A stretch of 64,000 nucleotides of DNA from Cellulosimicrobium cellulans (GTDB lineage: Bacteria > Actinomycetota > Actinomycetes > Actinomycetales > Cellulomonadaceae), in contig NZ_JAFGYF010000008.1 of NCBI RefSeq assembly GCF_016921195.1, forward strand, positions 103,014-167,013. The letters are read 5' to 3'. The notes beneath the pieces were generated by a model. It was not told where the DNA came from. It ran no database searches and saw only the letters and a program-made list of their open reading frames with translations. The position numbers and the translations under genes are program-made. Of the stretch, positions 41,497 through 50,581 are shown in pieces. How positions within the stretch are numbered: the stretch's first letter is position 1; every line of letters begins with the position of its first letter.

Positions 41497-43384
41497 TCGC
41501 CGCCTCCTCGGTCGCGATGCGGAGCGCGGCGACCAGCTCGCGGTAGAGATCGTCGGTCGTGAGGAGCTCGGCGTGCGTGCCGCGTGCGCGGACGCGCCCG
41601 TCCTCCATGACGAGGATGAGGTCGGCGTCGATCACCGTGGAGAGCCGGTGGGCGATGGTCACGACGGCCCGGTCCCGCGCGAGGTCCTCGATGACGGCGT
41701 GCACGGCGGCCTCGGTGAGCCCGTCGACCTGGGCCGTCGCCTCGTCGAGGAGGAGCACGTCGGGCGCGTGCAGGACGGCGCGCGCGAGGGCCACGCGCTG
41801 GCGCTCCCCGCCCGACACGGTCGTCCCGACGAGGGACGTGTCGAGACCGTCGGCGAGGGAGCGCACCTTGGCCTCGAGCCGAACCTTCGCGAGCGCGGCC
41901 CACATCGCCTCGTCGGTCGCGTCGGGGTCGGAGAGCCGGAGGTTCTCGCGGATCGTGCCGGGCACGACGGGCGTCTCCTGCTCGACGTAGGCGAACCGCC
42001 GCCGGACGTCGTCGAACGTGAGGTCGTCGTAGGCCACGCCGTCGAGCAGGATCTGCCCCGACTCGGGCTGGAGGAACCGCAGGAGCAGCGAGAACGTCGT
42101 GGTCTTGCCCGCCCCCGACGGCCCGACGATCGCGACCTGCCCACGGCGGGGCACGTCGAGGTCGAGGTCGCGGACCACGGGCTCGCCGCCGGGGAGGTAG
42201 CGCGCCGTGACGCCCCGCAGGGACAGCCGCGGCGTCCCGGGCGCGGTCCCCGCCGTTCCCGACGCCGCAGCCGCCCCCGTCGCCGGGCCGGCCTCCGCGC
42301 GGGCCGGGTCGAGCATCGCCGATCCTGCTCGGACGCGCGCCGCGTCGTCGCCCTCCTCCGGCTCGATCGCCTGGACCTCGCTGATGCGCCCCGCCGCGGC
42401 GATGCCCGCCTGGAGCTGCGTGACGTTCATCGTCAGACCGGTGACGGGCTCGACGATCTGGAACGCGTAGAGCAGGAACGCGACGAGGCTCGACACGGCG
42501 AGCAGCCCCTCGTCGACGCGCCAGGCCCCGAGCGCGAGGATGACGATGATCGCGAGCTGGATGCCGCCGCCGGCGATGGTCCACGCGACTGCCTCGGTGC
42601 GCACGGCCCGGACGCTGTGCCGCGCGGACGTCTGCGCGTCGTCGAGGACGCGGTCAATCTGGCGGCCCTCGGCGCGGCTGGCCTTGATCGTGCGGATCGC
42701 GCGCAGGCCGCCCTCGAGCGTCCCGCCGAGGCTCCCGAGCGACTCCTGCGCCTTCTCCTGCGCCTTGGCGATGCGCGGCATGAGGGCGCCGACGAGCACG
42801 CCGATCACGACGATCGCGCCGAGAGTCGTGCCGAGCAGCACGATGTCGAGCACGCCCATGAGGACGATCGTCCCGACGAGCGACACCGCGAAGTTGACGA
42901 GGTTGACGATGCTCGACGACGCCGCCTCGCGCAGCAGCACGGTGTCGGAGGTGACACGGGTGACGAGCTCGCCCGTCGGGCGGCCGGTGAGCGCGCCGAT
43001 CCGCGCGCGGAAGTAGCGCCGGACCATGGAGGACCGCGCGTCGAGGACCACGCGCTCGGCGAGCGTGCCGAGCAGGATCCACTGCCACAGGCCGAGCACG
43101 AGGCCGACGACGAGCAGCCCGACGAGCGTGAGCACGGCCGGGGTGAGCGACTCCCCCGTCCCGAGGGTGTCCAGGACCCACTTGGTCACCATCGGGGTCG
43201 CGAGGGCCGCGGCGGTGGTGCCGAGACCGAGCACGAGGCCGAGCACGAGCGTGCGGCGGTGCGGACGGACGAACTGCCACAGCACCCGGAGCCGCGGGAG
43301 GAACGGTCCCTTCGGGGTGTCGTCGGGGGCGGATGGCGTGGTCGCAGGCTGGGGAGCGTCGGTCGTGGACATGGCGTCAACCAT
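41486..43384 (-). CDS. ABC multidrug exporter with fused transmembrane and ATPase domains
   Basis: A 632-residue half-transporter that would work as a dimer to export drugs or lipids. After a Pro/Thr-rich N-terminus there are six transmembrane segments in about residues 50-335 (for example LVLGLVLGLGTTAAALATPM). The ATPase domain has Walker A GPSGAGKTT, the Q-loop near VEQETPVVPGTIREN, the signature VSGGERQRVALARA, Walker B VLLLDEATAQVD and H-loop IAHRLSTV. The ATG at 43384 is chosen for its AAGGG about nine bases upstream; in-frame ATGs at 43372 and 43393 are alternatives. It is divergent from a TetR gene with two palindromes in the promoter. The stop lies inside a repeat unit. Confidence 0.92.
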   Translation of the reverse strand: MVDAMSTTDAPQPATTPSAPDDTPKGPFLPRLRVLWQFVRPHRRTLVLGLVLGLGTTAAALATPMVTKWVLDTLGTGESLTPAVLTLVGLLVVGLVLGLWQWILLGTLAERVVLDARSSMVRRYFRARIGALTGRPTGELVTRVTSDTVLLREAASSSIVNLVNFAVSLVGTIVLMGVLDIVLLGTTLGAIVVIGVLVGALMPRIAKAQEKAQESLGSLGGTLEGGLRAIRTIKASRAEGRQIDRVLDDAQTSARHSVRAVRTEAVAWTIAGGGIQLAIIVILALGAWRVDEGLLAVSSLVAFLLYAFQIVEPVTGLTMNVTQLQAGIAAAGRISEVQAIEPEEGDDAARVRAGSAMLDPARAEAGPATGAAAASGTAGTAPGTPRLSLRGVTARYLPGGEPVVRDLDLDVPRRGQVAIVGPSGAGKTTTFSLLLRFLQPESGQILLDGVAYDDLTFDDVRRRFAYVEQETPVVPGTIRENLRLSDPDATDEAMWAALAKVRLEAKVRSLADGLDTSLVGTTVSGGERQRVALARAVLHAPDVLLLDEATAQVDGLTEAAVHAVIEDLARDRAVVTIAHRLSTVIDADLILVMEDGRVRARGTHAELLTTDDLYRELVAALRIATEEAATPR

Positions 43385-43419
43385 GGTTGACATCCCTTCT
43401 CGTGTCAACTGTGGTTGAC
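43376..43419. promoter_or_regulatory. Twin palindromes at the ABC exporter start (GTCAAC-GTTGAC)
   Basis: GTCAACCATGGTTGAC (43376-43391, perfect) and GTCAACTGTGGTTGAC (43404-43419) are centred 28 bp apart and cover the ABC exporter start. They are probable operators of the divergent TetR protein. Confidence 0.7.
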
Positions 43420-43439
43420 GCGATCTGAGCGCAATGCGC

Positions 43440-43476
43440 GGAACAGCGTTCCCCCCAAGTGGAACATGGCTGTTCC
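43440..43476. promoter_or_regulatory. Second palindrome pair near the TetR promoter (GGAAC-GTTCC)
   Basis: GGAACAGCGTTCC (43440-43452) and GGAACATGGCTGTTCC (43461-43476) share GGAAC/GTTCC arms different from the GTCAAC pair. They lie upstream of the likely -10 (TATCGT, 43512-43517) of the TetR gene. A second regulator or a second recognition mode is possible. Confidence 0.55.
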
Positions 43477-43523
43477 GCTAGGGGCAAGAGGTGTCCCGCA
43501 GCGAGGAGGGCTATCGTGGGCGC

Positions 43524-44162
43524 GTGACGGCACGAACCAGCGCGCGGGACGCCACCACGGCGCCGGCCCTCAGCGAGCCGGGCGACGGGTCGCCGCCGCA
43601 GAGCGGAGCGCGGGCCCGCACGCGGCGCGCGATCCTCGACGCCGCGGTCGCCGTGCTCAGCACGGACAAGTCCGCGTCCCTCGGCGACGTCGCCCAGGCC
43701 GCACAGGTCGGACGCACGACGCTGCACCGCTACTTCCCCGAGCGGGCGGACCTCGTCGAGGCGATCGGCGCCGAGGCGGTCGAGCGGACGCGCGCCGCGA
43801 TCGCCGCGGCCCGCCTCGACGACGGCGACCCGGCGGCGGCGCTGCGCCGCCTGGCCTTCGAGTACTTCGACCTCGGTCCCTGGTACATGGTGCTGTTCAA
43901 CGAGCTGTCGGGCGGCGAGCCCGAGTTCTGGGCGGAGTCCGACGCCGCGGAGGAGCCGGTGCGCGAGCTCCTGCGCCGCGGCCAGGCCGACGGCGTGTTC
44001 GACGACCAGCTCAGCGTCTCGTGGCTCGTCCGCACGCTGTGGTGGATGCTCTTCAACGCATGGGCGATGCACGACGAGGGCGAGGTGTCGCGGGGCGACG
44101 CGCTGCGCATGGCCGTGCGCAGCATCGAGGGCGTCGCGATCGCCCGCGAGGACAGGCCGTGA
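43524..44162 (+). CDS. TetR-family regulator divergent from the ABC exporter
   Basis: A 212-residue TetR-family protein. The helix-turn-helix spans about residues 29-72 (RARTRRAILDAAVAVLSTDK, then LGDVAQAAQVGRTTLHRYFP). The C-terminal domain is Trp-rich (SVSWLVRTLWWMLFNAWAMH). TATCGT at 43512-43517 places the transcript start exactly on the GTG at 43524, so the gene is likely leaderless and this start is preferred over one 11 codons earlier. It is coupled to a small membrane protein gene by a GTGA overlap. It probably represses the divergent ABC exporter. Confidence 0.88.
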   Translation: MTARTSARDATTAPALSEPGDGSPPQSGARARTRRAILDAAVAVLSTDKSASLGDVAQAAQVGRTTLHRYFPERADLVEAIGAEAVERTRAAIAAARLDDGDPAAALRRLAFEYFDLGPWYMVLFNELSGGEPEFWAESDAAEEPVRELLRRGQADGVFDDQLSVSWLVRTLWWMLFNAWAMHDEGEVSRGDALRMAVRSIEGVAIAREDRP

Positions 44163-44446
44163 GCACGGCCCCCGCCCCGGGGCCCCGGCCCGGCCTCGGC
44201 GAACGGCTGCGGCGCTGGTGGCAGCGGGCCGACGAGGTGCGCACGGGTGTGCGCTGGGCGAGCGTCGCGACCGTCGTCGGCGGGATCGCCGTCGCGCTCG
44301 TCTGCCTGGCGCTCGTGCTCCGCGGTCGCGTCTGGGCCTGGTTCCCGCTCCTCGTCGCCGTCGCGGTCGCGCTCCGCGAGGTCCGCTACCTCCAGCGCGC
44401 CGCGCGCGGCGGCCGACCCCGCTACCACGAGAACGCGCCCCGCTGA
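44159..44446 (+). CDS. Small membrane protein coupled to TetR gene
   Basis: A 95-residue protein with a Pro-rich N-terminus, an amphipathic basic stretch (LGERLRRWWQRADEV) and two closely spaced transmembrane helices (about residues 32-54 and 57-70), ending in a basic tail. I do not recognise a family. Its GTG overlaps the TetR stop, so it is cotranslated with that gene and may be a membrane partner of the regulator-exporter system; this is inference only. Confidence 0.7.
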   Translation: MSTAPAPGPRPGLGERLRRWWQRADEVRTGVRWASVATVVGGIAVALVCLALVLRGRVWAWFPLLVAVAVALREVRYLQRAARGGRPRYHENAPR

Positions 44447-44620
44447 GTCCTGGGGCGCCGTCGCCCGCGCGGGCCACGGGGTGGCACCGTTCGTCATCCG
44501 GAGGTCGCACCCCGGTGGACCGCAGGATCCACCGGACGGCCGACGCGCCCGTGGGGGCTCGGCGGGAAGACTGGCGGCACGGCGTCGGGCAGCGGCGCCG
44601 GAGACCTCCGGAGGCGCACC

Positions 44621-44866
44621 GTGACGACCCCCACCCCCGCTCGGGACGCGGCGTCCCCCGAGCACCCGTCGGCGCGCGCGGCCGCGCGCGGACTGCGCTT
44701 CACCGCGCGCCGTGGCCGTGGTGCCCGACGACGCACGGCCGGCCCTGAGCAGCGCCCGGTCGTCCCGCCCGTCGAGCGGGCGAACGGCTGGCTCGTCGCG
44801 GTGGCCGTCGTGGCCGGCGCGGTGCTGTTCTCGGTGCTGGCGATGAACGCGTTCCTCGGCGGCTGA
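44621..44866 (+). CDS. Small C-terminally anchored membrane protein
   Basis: An 81-residue protein with an Ala/Arg-rich cytoplasmic region of about 55 residues and one C-terminal transmembrane helix (WLVAVAVVAGAVLFSVLAMN). The GTG has GGAGG seven bases upstream. No family is recognised. It is separated from the TetR operon by about 170 bases, in which I see nothing but weak inverted repeats around 44505-44540. Confidence 0.65.
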   Translation: MTTPTPARDAASPEHPSARAAARGLRFTARRGRGARRRTAGPEQRPVVPPVERANGWLVAVAVVAGAVLFSVLAMNAFLGG

Positions 44867-44971
44867 GGGCCCCGCTCAGCCCTGACCGGCCGCCGCGCGC
44901 GAGCCCTCGACCATCGCGGGGCGAACCTCAGCCAGGCGAGACCTCCTCGCTGCCGGGGACGGCGCGCGCGG

Positions 44972-47683
44972 TCAGAGCCGCGGGTCGAGCGGCTCCGACT
45001 CCAGCGCGAGCACCGCGAACACCGGCTCGTGGACGCGCCACGTCGGCTCGCCGCGCGCGACCCGGTCGAGCGCCTCGAGGCCGAGCGCGTACTCGCGCAG
45101 GGCGAGCGAGCGCTTGCGCCCGAGCGACCGCTCGCGCAGCCGTTCGAGGTTGCGCTCCTCGGTGTACTCGGGCCCGTAGACGATGCGCAGGTACTCCCGG
45201 CCGCGGACCTTGAGACCCGGCTGGACGAGACCGCCGCCCTTCCCGGTCGCGCCCCGCCGTCGCACGAGGTTGGCGAGCGGCTTGACCACCATGCCCTCTC
45301 CCCCGGCCGCCGTGAGCTCCTCCCACCACGCCGTCCCGGCGGTGCGCGACGCGTCGTCCGCGAGGTCGACGACGACCCGCCGCGTCGTGCGGAACAGCGC
45401 CGGGTCGGCCGTGACGAGGCGGTCCGCGACGTCGAGGTGCCACAGGTGGTCGCGCTCGGCGTACGTCGTCCCGGTCGCCCCCACGCAGCCGGGTCGTGCG
45501 GCCGTCCCGCACGCGAGCACCTGGAACGGCGCGACCTGCACGCCGCGCAGCGGGTCGGCGTCGCCGGCCCCGTCGGCCCCCGTGTCCCACCGGTAGCGCC
45601 GGTACGACTCGAGGAACAGCTCGGCGTCGGTCGCGCGCCGCGCGGTCCGACGGCGGAGCTCACCCACGTCCACGCCTCGCGCCTCGGCGGCGGAGAGGGC
45701 CGCGAGCGCGGACGGCATGACGGCCCTGGCCGCCGCCCCGACGCTCGCGTACTGGTCGCGCAGGAGCTGGTCGGCCTTGAGCGACCACGGGAGCACCTCG
45801 GCGTCGAGCAGCACCCAGTCGGCGCCGAGCGCGTCCCACGTCCCGGCCGCGTCGAGGGCCGCGGCGACGCGCCCGAGCAACAGCGCCGTCGTCGGCTCGT
45901 CGAGGAACGACCGCCCCGTACGGGTGTGCACCGCTCCGGGCGCCTCGATGCCGAACCGCTCGGCGACGACGCGCGAGCCGCCCGGTCCCGAGTCGCGCGC
46001 GACGAGCAGGACCGCGCGCGAGCCCATGTGCTTCTCCTCGCACACGACCCGGTCGACGCCGTCGCGCGCGTACGCCGCGAAGGCGCCGTCGGGGTGCTCG
46101 AGCAGGCCGGGCAGGGTCGAGGTCGCGACGGGGCTCATGGTCGGCGGCAGGTACAGCAGCAGGCGCGGGTCGACCGCGAACCGGCTCATGACCTCGAGCG
46201 CGCCCGCCGCCTGCTCCTCGCCGACGGTCACGCGCCCGTGCGTCGAGGTCTCGACGACGCGGCGGCCGAGCACGTCGGAGACGGAGAGCAGGTCGGGCTC
46301 GCGCACGGGCGTGCCCGAGCCGTCCGAGCCGCCGGGCAGGAACGGGCGCGCGGGCGCGTAGTACTCGCGCGCGGCCGGCACCTGCACGACCTCCCTCTCC
46401 GGGTAGCGCAGCGCGGACAGCTTCCCGCCGAACACGCAGCCCGTGTCGAGACACATCGTGTTGTTGACCCACTCGGCCTCGGGTGTCGGCGTGTGCCCGT
46501 ACAGCACCGTGGCGCGACCGCGGTAGTCGTCCGCCCACGGGTAGCGCACGGGCAGCCCGAACTCGTCGGTCTCGCCCGTGGTGTCGCCGTACAGCGCGAA
46601 GCTGCGCACGCGGCCCGACGCCCGGCCCTGGTAGGACTCCTTGAGCCCGGCGTGCGCGACGACGAGGCGGCCGTCGTCGAGCACGAGGTGGGACACGAGG
46701 TCGCGGCAGAACGACTCGACCTCGCGCCGGAACTCCTCGGGCTCCTCGGCGAGCTGGGCGAGCGTCGTCTCGAGGCCGTGGGAGACCTTCACGTCGCGGC
46801 CCCCGAGCGCGCGCACGAGCTTGTGCTCGTGGTTGCCCGGCACCGCGAGCGCGTGCCCCGCCCGGACCATGCCCATCGCGAGCCGCAGCACGCCCGGGGA
46901 GTCGGGCCCACGGTCCACGAGGTCGCCGAGGAAGATCGCACGCCGACCCTCGGGGTGCGCGGCGTCGACGGGCCGGCCCGCGTCGTCGCGCACGACGGCG
47001 TAGCCCAGCTCGCCGAGGAGCGCCACCAGCTCGTCGAGGCAGCCGTGCACGTCGCCGATCGCGTCGAACGGGCCGTGCTCGCCGCGGCGGTCCGTGAGCA
47101 GCGGCGTGCGCACGATGCGTGCCGCCGCGACCTCGTCCTCCCCGCGCAGCACGTGCACGGTGCGGAACCCCTCGCGCTGCAGGCTCTTGAGCGACGACCG
47201 CAGCGCCGCCCGCTGCCGCTGCACGACGTGCGCGCCGAACCCGCGGTCGGCACGCGCCGCGTTGCGCTCGACCGCGACCCTCTCCGGCACGTCGAGGACG
47301 ATCGCGACGGGCAGGACGTCGTGGGCGCGCGCGAGGGCGACGAGGGACTTTCGCGCCTCACGCTGCACGTTCGTCGCGTCGACGACCGTGAGCAGGTTCG
47401 CCTCGAGGCGCTTGGACACGATCGTCTCCAGCACCTCGAACGCGGCCCTCGTGGCCGCCTGGTCGTTCTCGTCGTTCGACACGAGGCCGCGACACACGTC
47501 CGACGACACCGTCTCGTAGGGGCCGAAGTGCTCGCGCGCGAACGTCGACTTCCCCGAGCCGGAGACACCGACCAGCACCACGAGGCTCGACGCCGGGACG
47601 CGCAGGTCGCGAGTCGCCGCCGGGCGCTCGGTCGTCTGCTCGGTTGCTTGCGCGGTGCCCTGGCCGGACATGTGCTCGCTCAT
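44972..47683 (-). CDS. pnkp: Polynucleotide kinase-phosphatase-ligase (bacterial Pnkp, RNA repair)
   Basis: A 903-residue three-domain RNA end-healing and sealing enzyme. The N-terminal kinase has the P-loop GVSGSGKST (39-47) and DATNVQREARKS. The central metallophosphatase carries GDVHGCLDE (210-218), GDLVDRGPDS (253-262), GNHEHK (283-288) and YGHTPTPE (395-402). The C-terminal adenylyltransferase has EEKHMGSRA (Lys551 as the adenylated residue), EGMVVKP and LKVRGREYLRI. Together with Hen1 it repairs tRNAs and other RNAs cut by ribotoxins in characterised bacteria. It is translated from an ATG overlapping the hen1 stop (ATGA). Confidence 0.95.
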   Translation of the reverse strand: MSEHMSGQGTAQATEQTTERPAATRDLRVPASSLVVLVGVSGSGKSTFAREHFGPYETVSSDVCRGLVSNDENDQAATRAAFEVLETIVSKRLEANLLTVVDATNVQREARKSLVALARAHDVLPVAIVLDVPERVAVERNAARADRGFGAHVVQRQRAALRSSLKSLQREGFRTVHVLRGEDEVAAARIVRTPLLTDRRGEHGPFDAIGDVHGCLDELVALLGELGYAVVRDDAGRPVDAAHPEGRRAIFLGDLVDRGPDSPGVLRLAMGMVRAGHALAVPGNHEHKLVRALGGRDVKVSHGLETTLAQLAEEPEEFRREVESFCRDLVSHLVLDDGRLVVAHAGLKESYQGRASGRVRSFALYGDTTGETDEFGLPVRYPWADDYRGRATVLYGHTPTPEAEWVNNTMCLDTGCVFGGKLSALRYPEREVVQVPAAREYYAPARPFLPGGSDGSGTPVREPDLLSVSDVLGRRVVETSTHGRVTVGEEQAAGALEVMSRFAVDPRLLLYLPPTMSPVATSTLPGLLEHPDGAFAAYARDGVDRVVCEEKHMGSRAVLLVARDSGPGGSRVVAERFGIEAPGAVHTRTGRSFLDEPTTALLLGRVAAALDAAGTWDALGADWVLLDAEVLPWSLKADQLLRDQYASVGAAARAVMPSALAALSAAEARGVDVGELRRRTARRATDAELFLESYRRYRWDTGADGAGDADPLRGVQVAPFQVLACGTAARPGCVGATGTTYAERDHLWHLDVADRLVTADPALFRTTRRVVVDLADDASRTAGTAWWEELTAAGGEGMVVKPLANLVRRRGATGKGGGLVQPGLKVRGREYLRIVYGPEYTEERNLERLRERSLGRKRSLALREYALGLEALDRVARGEPTWRVHEPVFAVLALESEPLDPRL

Positions 47684-49206
47684 CGCGCCTCCCCTCCGTC
47701 GTGCGTGCCGGAACCTGCCGTGGCCGTCCCGCCCTGCGGGGTGTCCGCACCGGGCACGAGCGTGAGGACCACCATCTGCGTGGGCGCCCCGACGTCCGGC
47801 GCGAGCGGCCCGACGTCGCGGTGCTCGACCGCGTACCCGTACCGTTCCGCGACGGCGCCCGCCCACGCGCGCAGCTCGGCGCGCGTCCACTCGAACCGGT
47901 GGTCGGGGTGCCGCACCCGGCTCCCGCCCGGCCCGTCCAGGAGGTTCGGGTAGTGCACGTTGTACTCGGCGTTGGGCGTCGTGACGACGACGGCGCGCGG
48001 CCGCGCGTGGCCCAGCACCGCGTGCGCCAGCGCGTGGAGGCGCGACGGGTCGACGTGCTCGACGACCTCCATGAGCACCGCGGCGTCGAACCCCCTGACC
48101 CGGTCGTCGGTGTACGTGAGGGACGACTGGAGCAGGCGCACGCGCTCGCGCTCGGCGTCGCTCGCGTCGTGCAGGCGCAGCCGCGTGGCCGCGCGCTCGA
48201 GCTCGCGCGCCGAGACGTCGGTGCCGAGGACGCGCGTGAACGTCCGGTCGGCGGCGAGGCGGCGCAGGAGCGCGCCCTCCCCGCAGCCGAGGTCGACGAC
48301 GGTCCGCGCACCGACCTCGTGCAGCACCCCGAGCACCGCGTCCGCACGTTGCCGGGCGAGCGGCGGCTCCGGCGCGTCCGCCTCGGGTGACGCCGCGCCG
48401 TCGGCCGAGACCCCGCTGTCGGGCACGGCCTGCTCCTCCGCGGGCGCGGCGCCGTCGAGCGCGGCGAGGCGCGCCGTCGCGTCCTCGACGTAGCGGCGCT
48501 GGTGCGCGAGGTAGCGGCGCAGGATCTGCTCGCGCTCCGGGTGGTCGGCGAGCCAGCCGCCGCCCGCGCGCACGAGCTTGTCCACCTCGTCCGTCGAGAC
48601 CCAGTAGTGCTTGGCGTCGTCGAGCACGGGCAGCAGCACGTAGAGCTGCGCGAGCGCGTCGGCGAGCCGGCGCGTGCCGCGCAGGCGCAGGTCCACGTAC
48701 CGCGAGGCACCCCATGCCGGGACGGTCGGGTCGAGCGGCTCCGTGGTCGCCGTCACGTGCCAGCCCAGCGGCTCGAAGAGCCGGCACGCCAGGTCGGCGC
48801 CACCGCGGCAGGGCAGGGACGGGACGTGCACGTCGAGCGGGAGCTCGACGGCGGGGAGGTCCGGCCGGGCGTCGCACCGGCCCGCCATCGCCGTCGCGAA
48901 CACCTTCCCCAGGGCGACAGCGACCATCGACGACGCCGCGTACGGGCGGTCGTTGACGTACTGCGCGAGCGCGAAGGCGTCACCGCCGCCGAAGCGCTTG
49001 TTCCGCACGATGCCGACCGGGTCGACCTCGAGCAGCAGCGCGACCTCGCACCGCTCCGCCGTCGCCTCGGGGTAGAACACGTGCGCGCGGCCCACGGGCA
49101 GGTCGAACACCTGGGCGCGGTCCGGGTGCTTGTGCAGCAGGAAGCCCAGGTCGGTGGCGTCGTCGAGCGTCCCCGGGGACGCCGTCGCGGCGAGGGTCAC
49201 GAGCAT
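47680..49206 (-). CDS. hen1: Hen1 RNA 3'-terminal 2'-O-methyltransferase
   Basis: A 508-residue bacterial Hen1 that methylates the 2'-OH at the break so that repaired RNA resists renewed cleavage. The N-terminal Hen1_L domain (about 1-245) begins MLVTLAATASPGTLDDATDL, GFLLHKHPDR, with YVNDRPYAASSMVAVALGK. The C-terminal methyltransferase has DLGCGEGALLRRL (305-317), the metal-binding EVVEHVD (380-386), TTPNAEYNV and HRFEWTRAELRAWA (436-449). A linker of about 35 residues rich in Ala, Glu and Pro joins them. The ATG at 49206 is chosen by comparison with the usual N-terminus; 49215 is an alternative. Confidence 0.95.
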   Translation of the reverse strand: MLVTLAATASPGTLDDATDLGFLLHKHPDRAQVFDLPVGRAHVFYPEATAERCEVALLLEVDPVGIVRNKRFGGGDAFALAQYVNDRPYAASSMVAVALGKVFATAMAGRCDARPDLPAVELPLDVHVPSLPCRGGADLACRLFEPLGWHVTATTEPLDPTVPAWGASRYVDLRLRGTRRLADALAQLYVLLPVLDDAKHYWVSTDEVDKLVRAGGGWLADHPEREQILRRYLAHQRRYVEDATARLAALDGAAPAEEQAVPDSGVSADGAASPEADAPEPPLARQRADAVLGVLHEVGARTVVDLGCGEGALLRRLAADRTFTRVLGTDVSARELERAATRLRLHDASDAERERVRLLQSSLTYTDDRVRGFDAAVLMEVVEHVDPSRLHALAHAVLGHARPRAVVVTTPNAEYNVHYPNLLDGPGGSRVRHPDHRFEWTRAELRAWAGAVAERYGYAVEHRDVGPLAPDVGAPTQMVVLTLVPGADTPQGGTATAGSGTHDGGEAR

Positions 49207-49390
49207 GGCCGCCATGGTGCCATCCGGCGCCGGGCGGGGCACCGGGATTGTGGACGGGTGAGCGAGCTGTGGACGGCCCACGTTTCAGCCGCTGCACCCA
49301 TCGACGCGAGCGCTCCGGAGGTCTACCGTCGAACCACGGGCGCCGCTGCCCACGGCACGCGCCCGGCCAACGTCCAGCCGGAGGCCGCGC

Positions 49391-50581
49391 ATGGTCGCCA
49401 CAGCCGAGAACGGGCCCCCGGGACGGGGGGACGACTCGGCGCGGGGTGGCCCGGCGCCGTCGGGCACCACGTCGGACGCCGACGCGTTCGCCGACCGCCT
49501 GTTCGCCGCGACGCTCGGCGCGATCGACGTCCTCGCCGTCCATGTCGGTGACCGGCTCGGTTGGTACCGCGCGCTCGTCGACGCCGGGCCCCTCACGTCG
49601 ACCGGGCTCGCCGAGCGCACCGGCACCCACGAGCGGTACGCGCGCGAGTGGCTGGAGCAGCAGGCGGCGAGCGGGATCCTCGCCGCCGAGGACCCGGGCG
49701 CGGGGCCGGCGCTCGCCGCCGACCCGGCCGCGGCTGCCCGCGAGCGCCTCTACGCCCTGCCTGCCGAGCACGCGGAGGTGCTCACCGACACGACCTCGCT
49801 CGCGTACGTCGCGCCGCTCGCACGCTTCGTCGGGGCGATCGGCCCGCAGCTCCCGCACCTGCTCGACGCGTACCGCACGGGCGGCGGCGTGTCCTGGGAC
49901 CAGCTCGGCGACGACGCGCGCGAGGCCCAGGCGGAGGTCAACCGGCCGTGGTTCGAGCGCCGGCTCGCGCCGACGCTCGCGCGGGTCCCTGCGGTCCACG
50001 ACGTGCTGAGCCGACCGGGGGCTCGGGTCGTCGACGTCGGGTGCGGGTTCGGGTGGTCGACGCTCGCCCTCGCGCGCGCCTACCCGGACGCAGTGCTCCA
50101 CGGCGTCGACGTGGACCGCCCGTCGGTCGCGGCGGCGCGCGCGGCAGCCGAGGAGGCGGGGCTCGCGGACCGCGTGACGTTCCACCTCGCCGACGCCGCC
50201 GAGCTCGGTCTCGTCGAGCCCGCCGGTCTGCCGTTCGACGCCGCGTTCGCGTTCGAGTGCGTGCACGACATGCCGCGGCCCGTCGCGGTGCTCGACGCAG
50301 TGCGCCGCGCGGTCCAGCCCGACGGCGTCGTCGTCGTCATGGACGAGGCCGTCGGCGAGGAGTTCTCCGCGCCCGCCGACGACGTCGACCGGGTGATGTA
50401 CGGGTACAGCCTCTTGGTGTGCCTGCCCGACGGGCTGTCGTCCGCGCCGTCCGTGGGCACCGGGACCGTCATGCGCCCCGCGACGCTGCGCCGCTACGCA
50501 CGCGAGGCCGGGTTCGCGGAGGTCGAGGTGCTGCCCGTGGACGACTTCTCGTTCTTCCGGTTCTACCGGCTCGTGCCCTGA
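49391..50581 (+). CDS. Class I SAM-dependent methyltransferase with winged-helix N-domain
   Basis: A 396-residue methyltransferase resembling the Mycobacterium Rv2258c-type group. After a flexible acidic N-terminus, a winged-helix-like dimerisation domain lies at about residues 35-105 (GWYRALVDAGPLTSTGLAER, RYAREWLEQQAASGIL). The Rossmann domain follows, with SAM motif VVDVGCGFGWSTLALA near residue 215, DVDRPSVAAARAAAEEAGL and FAFECVHDMPRPVAVL. The C-terminus is aromatic (FSFFRFYRLVP). Small-molecule methylation is likely; the substrate is unknown. Its end overlaps the MOSC gene by 19 bases tail to tail. Confidence 0.88.
   Translation: MVATAENGPPGRGDDSARGGPAPSGTTSDADAFADRLFAATLGAIDVLAVHVGDRLGWYRALVDAGPLTSTGLAERTGTHERYAREWLEQQAASGILAAEDPGAGPALAADPAAAARERLYALPAEHAEVLTDTTSLAYVAPLARFVGAIGPQLPHLLDAYRTGGGVSWDQLGDDAREAQAEVNRPWFERRLAPTLARVPAVHDVLSRPGARVVDVGCGFGWSTLALARAYPDAVLHGVDVDRPSVAAARAAAEEAGLADRVTFHLADAAELGLVEPAGLPFDAAFAFECVHDMPRPVAVLDAVRRAVQPDGVVVVMDEAVGEEFSAPADDVDRVMYGYSLLVCLPDGLSSAPSVGTGTVMRPATLRRYAREAGFAEVEVLPVDDFSFFRFYRLVP

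Noticed and set aside
47684..48877. N-terminal extension of Pnkp by about 400 codons
   Set aside because: That part is antisense-frame noise over hen1. The kinase domain starts normally after the ATG at 47683.
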